A stretch of 64,000 nucleotides of DNA, from contig CM057228.1 of the NCBI GenBank assembly GCA_029891385.1, forward strand, positions 60,829,783 through 60,893,782, read 5' to 3'. Both the position numbers and the translations under genes were made by a program. Below the pieces are notes generated by a model. That model was given only the letters and a program-made list of their open reading frames with translations, had not been told where the DNA came from and ran no database searches. Each line of letters begins with the position of its first letter. Position 1 is the stretch's first letter. Positions 61,192-64,000 of this stretch are shown here, one piece after another. This DNA is from Erythroxylum novogranatense (lineage: Eukaryota > Streptophyta > Magnoliopsida > Malpighiales > Erythroxylaceae).

Positions 61192-63027
61192 TGTTAGAGT
61201 AGTGCCTAAAGGCAATCCCTTTAGCGCATTTTGTTCATAGTCATATCTGGACTTTATGAATAAATAAAGCAAGGCATATTTCATTTATTTGATGTTCATT
61301 TTATTATGAAATGATAGTGATCTTTAATCAAATTAATGAAGTCCTTGATACATGACATAGCATGAGCGAAATTATGATGCGATCATACTATTGAGATTCC
61401 TATCATGTGCAATTATGTCAAGATATCTAAATTATCCTAGTCATAGGATTAATGAGGCCGACATCATTAATCCGGATAGACTAGCACATGTCAAACTCCT
61501 TGATTGGATCAGCGGTGGATCTCGTAAAGCTGTAAATATTGAGATATTTAGATTTGACATGTGGATGCTTACTAGTGGTAGTAAGTACATTGGATGACCT
61601 CTATGAGATCATCACATGGATGTCTATACAAATGTCGGTGATAATCTCATCATAGCAATGGTGCAAGTATCCTTAGACTTGAGGTACTCGAGGATATCTT
61701 GAGTCTTGATTACGTACTTTGACTCCATTCCTTGTTGCCTTCGAGGTCGTTCATAGGGTGGTGATTGGGTAAAGCTTGAGGTATTGAAGGTAATTGAGTA
61801 GCCAATAGAGGATTCACCACTTACGTGATAGCGAAGAGATACCCATGGCCTCTTATCGGGATCATTACTTTGAAGTCTCGGCGCCGAGACATACATATGT
61901 CATGAAGATGGTCTTCATGGACATATAAAGTAATGAGTCCTAGGACGAGAACTGATTACACTTGGACTAGATTTGATCTGATCAGTCTAGTAAGAGTTGA
62001 CACATTGCCCATACTCAAACCAAGTGGGGTATAGCATGGTGAAAGGACGAATTGCATAGTAATTGTCTATGGAAGGGTTCGTGATATTGTTTCATTAGTC
62101 AAACCAATTACTTTCCGGTCAATTGGGGGTCATGATGTGTTGCTAGATACCGCTCATGACTTGCTCAGATTAAGTGTTAATCTAAGTGGCCAACATAACC
62201 AGAACCTAATGGGTCACACGACAAGAGTGACTCGGAGAATCAGTAAAATAGTTTGGACGGAGATCCGATATCCGGAAGCAATAGGATTAAATGGATCCCG
62301 ATGAGATTGGGATATGTCCCGATGAGATCGTGACATCGACATTCTGAAAACCGTTTCCGCGATCTTTCAGCCGGGACTGATAGTCGGTAGAAGCAAACCC
62401 AGTTTGATGGACCTCTTCACAAATATATATATATTAATTAATTAATTAAGAATTAATTAATTATATATATATATGTTGAATTTCGTGGAACCAAAATGGT
62501 GGAGATGAAATAAGTTTGAAAAGTCAAACTTAATGATCATTTAGCATTTTAAGGCATTTTATGCCATCTACGTGGATGCCCATCCACCAAGCCTTTCATA
62601 TGTGTTTAAACTCATTAAAATACATATTAGAAGGTATGAAAGGAGCTTGCACGGTTATGGAAGGAGCAGAATCGAAAATGCTTAAGTGTTAAGCTTTGAA
62701 AACTTTGTTTTCATCTTCTTCATCTCTTCCATTCAACTTGGCTTCTACTTCTCCAAGGCTCCACCAAGATCATTTCATTTGCTCTCCAAGGCTAAGGTAA
62801 GAGCTAGCATTCTTTTCTTTAGTCTAGCTATTCCCGGGTCAAAAGAGTTTGTCCCGGTTAGGTTTTCCGACCTCTGCGTGGATATCGTTAGAGACGATCT
62901 CCTTTGGTCGTTATGGTTTGATTGTTTGTACTTACACATGGATCCTGGCTTTCGGGAATGTCCCGGGACTCAAAATTTTAAATTCCGCACTGTGTTCATG
63001 TGATGAACACCCCGGGATTTTCCTACA
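61192..63027 (+). mobile_element. 3' LTR of K, 1.84 kb
   Basis: It has the same termini as the 5' LTR and is followed by ATCAT. Slightly shorter than the 5' copy, with dispersed one-base indels. A reading frame at 62686-63003 is shared with the 5' LTR and reflects LTR sequence only. Confidence 0.95.
62422..62475. repeat. AT palindrome in the 3' LTR of K
   Basis: The same mirrored (AT)n/TTAATTAA structure as at 54899-54951, kept intact in both LTRs. Confidence 0.88.
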
Positions 63028-63032
63028 ATCAT

Positions 63033-63942
63033 TACATATGTGTGAGCCACAACCGGTATCTAATACCCATATGTTATGATCAGAAACAGTATTAACCTCA
63101 ATGACAAACATACCTGAAGAAGTTGAGGCATCTGATGCCTTCTTCTGCTTCAGTTCTTCCAGATAAACTTTGCAGTTACGCCTCCAATGACCAGTCTTAC
63201 CGCAATGGAAGTAGGTATCTTTTGGTGCAGTCTCTTTGGTCTTCTTCTTGCCTTTCGCTGCACTTCCTTTCGCTTCGAGCCTTTTCTTCTTCATTTCCTT
63301 TTCTTGGAACCAGAGGAAGAAGAATCCACCAATAAGAACGCCTTGCTATCTTGCTCGACAAATTGTTTTCATTGTCTTGGCGAGATTGATCAGCTCTGGA
63401 ATTGTAGTGGATATTTGGTTCATTCGATAGTTCAACACAAACTGTGAGTAACTATCTGACAAACCAACAAGAATTAAGTCTATACTTAACTCAGAATCCA
63501 TCACAAAACCTAAGACGACCAACCTCTCAATATAGCCATTCATCTTCAATGCATATTGCACTGCAGATGAACCAGGAGTCATCTTCGTTGTAAAAAGTAA
63601 CCTTGAGGTCTCGAACCGTTCGGAGCGTGCTTGCTCATCAAACAACTCTCTAAGATGAAACACTATCGTGTGAGCATCCATAGACTCGTGCTGCTTCTGC
63701 AGCTCAGGTGACATCGATGCAAGCATAATGCAGGTGGCTATGTCACTGTCTTTTAGATGCTTACGATATGCCTTCGATCATCATCGAAGCTCCTTGTGAA
63801 GTGGATCCTAAGGAAAATCAAGGATATATCCTAGATCCTCGGATCTGAGAACAATTCTCAGATTACGCAGCCAATCAAGAAAATTTGGTCCAGTTAATTT
63901 GTTTGAGTCCATTAGAGCGCGAAGATTCACACTGGTCGACAT
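63033..63942 (-). pseudogene. Copia gag and protease start of H, right of K
   Basis: Minus strand, reading right to left: ATG at 63942 (MSTSVNLRALMDSNKLTGPNF), a frame loss near 63780-63830, then MLASMSPELQKQHESMDAHT to YRMNQISTTIPELINLAKTM (63346-63726), then the zinc knuckle with FHCGKTGHWRRNC, then IWVLDTGCGSHIC at 63034-63072. The first Cys of the knuckle is Tyr (TYFHC) in H while K has CFHC. The sequence continues across K to 53652. Confidence 0.9.
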
Positions 63943-64000
63943 CTTCAACCAACCTAAACGTAGAGAGATAAAGAAAGTTAGAATAGAATTAAATGTATGA
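63943..64000 (-). other. Start of the H leader, cut by the window edge
   Basis: It matches the K sequence just before gag. The rest of the leader, PBS and 5' LTR of H lie outside the window, as do the remaining parts of G and F. Confidence 0.85.

Larger units (their letters stand above)
53653..63027 (+). mobile_element. Copia element K, complete structure, TSD ATCAT
   Basis: A 9.4 kb Ty1/copia element with two 1.8 kb LTRs, PBS, gag, protease, integrase, reverse transcriptase, RNase H and PPT in the usual order. ATCAT is present exactly at 53648-53652 and 63028-63032. It interrupts H, an element of the same family in the opposite orientation, inside the protease codons (NDMQG). It is the innermost and therefore latest insertion in its chain. 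Its coding region is broken by a stop in gag, a 231-bp deletion and many one-base indels. Confidence 0.95.

Overview
The window looks like a piece of a flowering-plant (probably eudicot) nuclear chromosome. It holds one intact intronless plant-type A1 aspartyl protease gene at 1404-2855, a long (TAA)n microsatellite at the left edge, and about 60 kb of nested retrotransposons. No rRNA, tRNA or second host gene was recognised. The species cannot be named from the sequence.

Layout. 1-595 is AT-rich and mostly (TAA)n. 600-1403 is the promoter region of the protease, and 2856-3779 is its 3' region plus AT-rich spacer. Everything from about 3780 to the right edge can be read as one old, decayed L1-type LINE cut into at least six pieces by later insertions. 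Piece A (4149-8662) is a solo LTR with TSD ACTTG. B (8874-14948) is a solo LTR with TSD TCTTT, and it contains C (10372-13412), an inverted solo LTR of the same family. D (16581 to about 19377) is a probable LTR. E (20524 to about 40279) contains solo LTR L (21254-36688, TSD GTACC), which contains M (21550-32522, TSD AAATG). M is an array of giant LTRs around a 0.6 kb non-coding internal region. F (from 40572) contains a Ty3/gypsy Athila/Tat-like element G (from 44094), which contains a Ty1/copia element H (from 48806, minus strand), which contains a second element of the same copia family in the opposite orientation, K (53653-63027, TSD ATCAT). F, G and H run past the right edge. Exact target-site duplications and LINE reading frames that rejoin across the insertions support this order.

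Function. The protease should be a secreted or endomembrane peptidase. All recognisable transposon coding regions are interrupted: the LINE by many stops, G by loss of the catalytic Glu in integrase, and H and K by stops and single-base indels. Many of the H/K differences sit at CTG or CAG trinucleotides and often turn them into CG, so some of the damage may be sequencing error at methylated CHG sites rather than biology.

What stands out. (1) Seven giant LTRs from several subfamilies share a non-coding plan: a candidate splice donor, a 0.7-1.1 kb candidate intron, and a short hairpin just upstream of a candidate acceptor whose stem changes in a compensatory way between copies. (2) Most elements, of three superfamily types, carry a short island of an element-specific palindromic word repeated with its reverse complement; one word (CGTCGCGACG) is shared by unrelated families. 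(3) The nesting chain itself, and element M with 4.6-5.0 kb LTRs around 0.6 kb.
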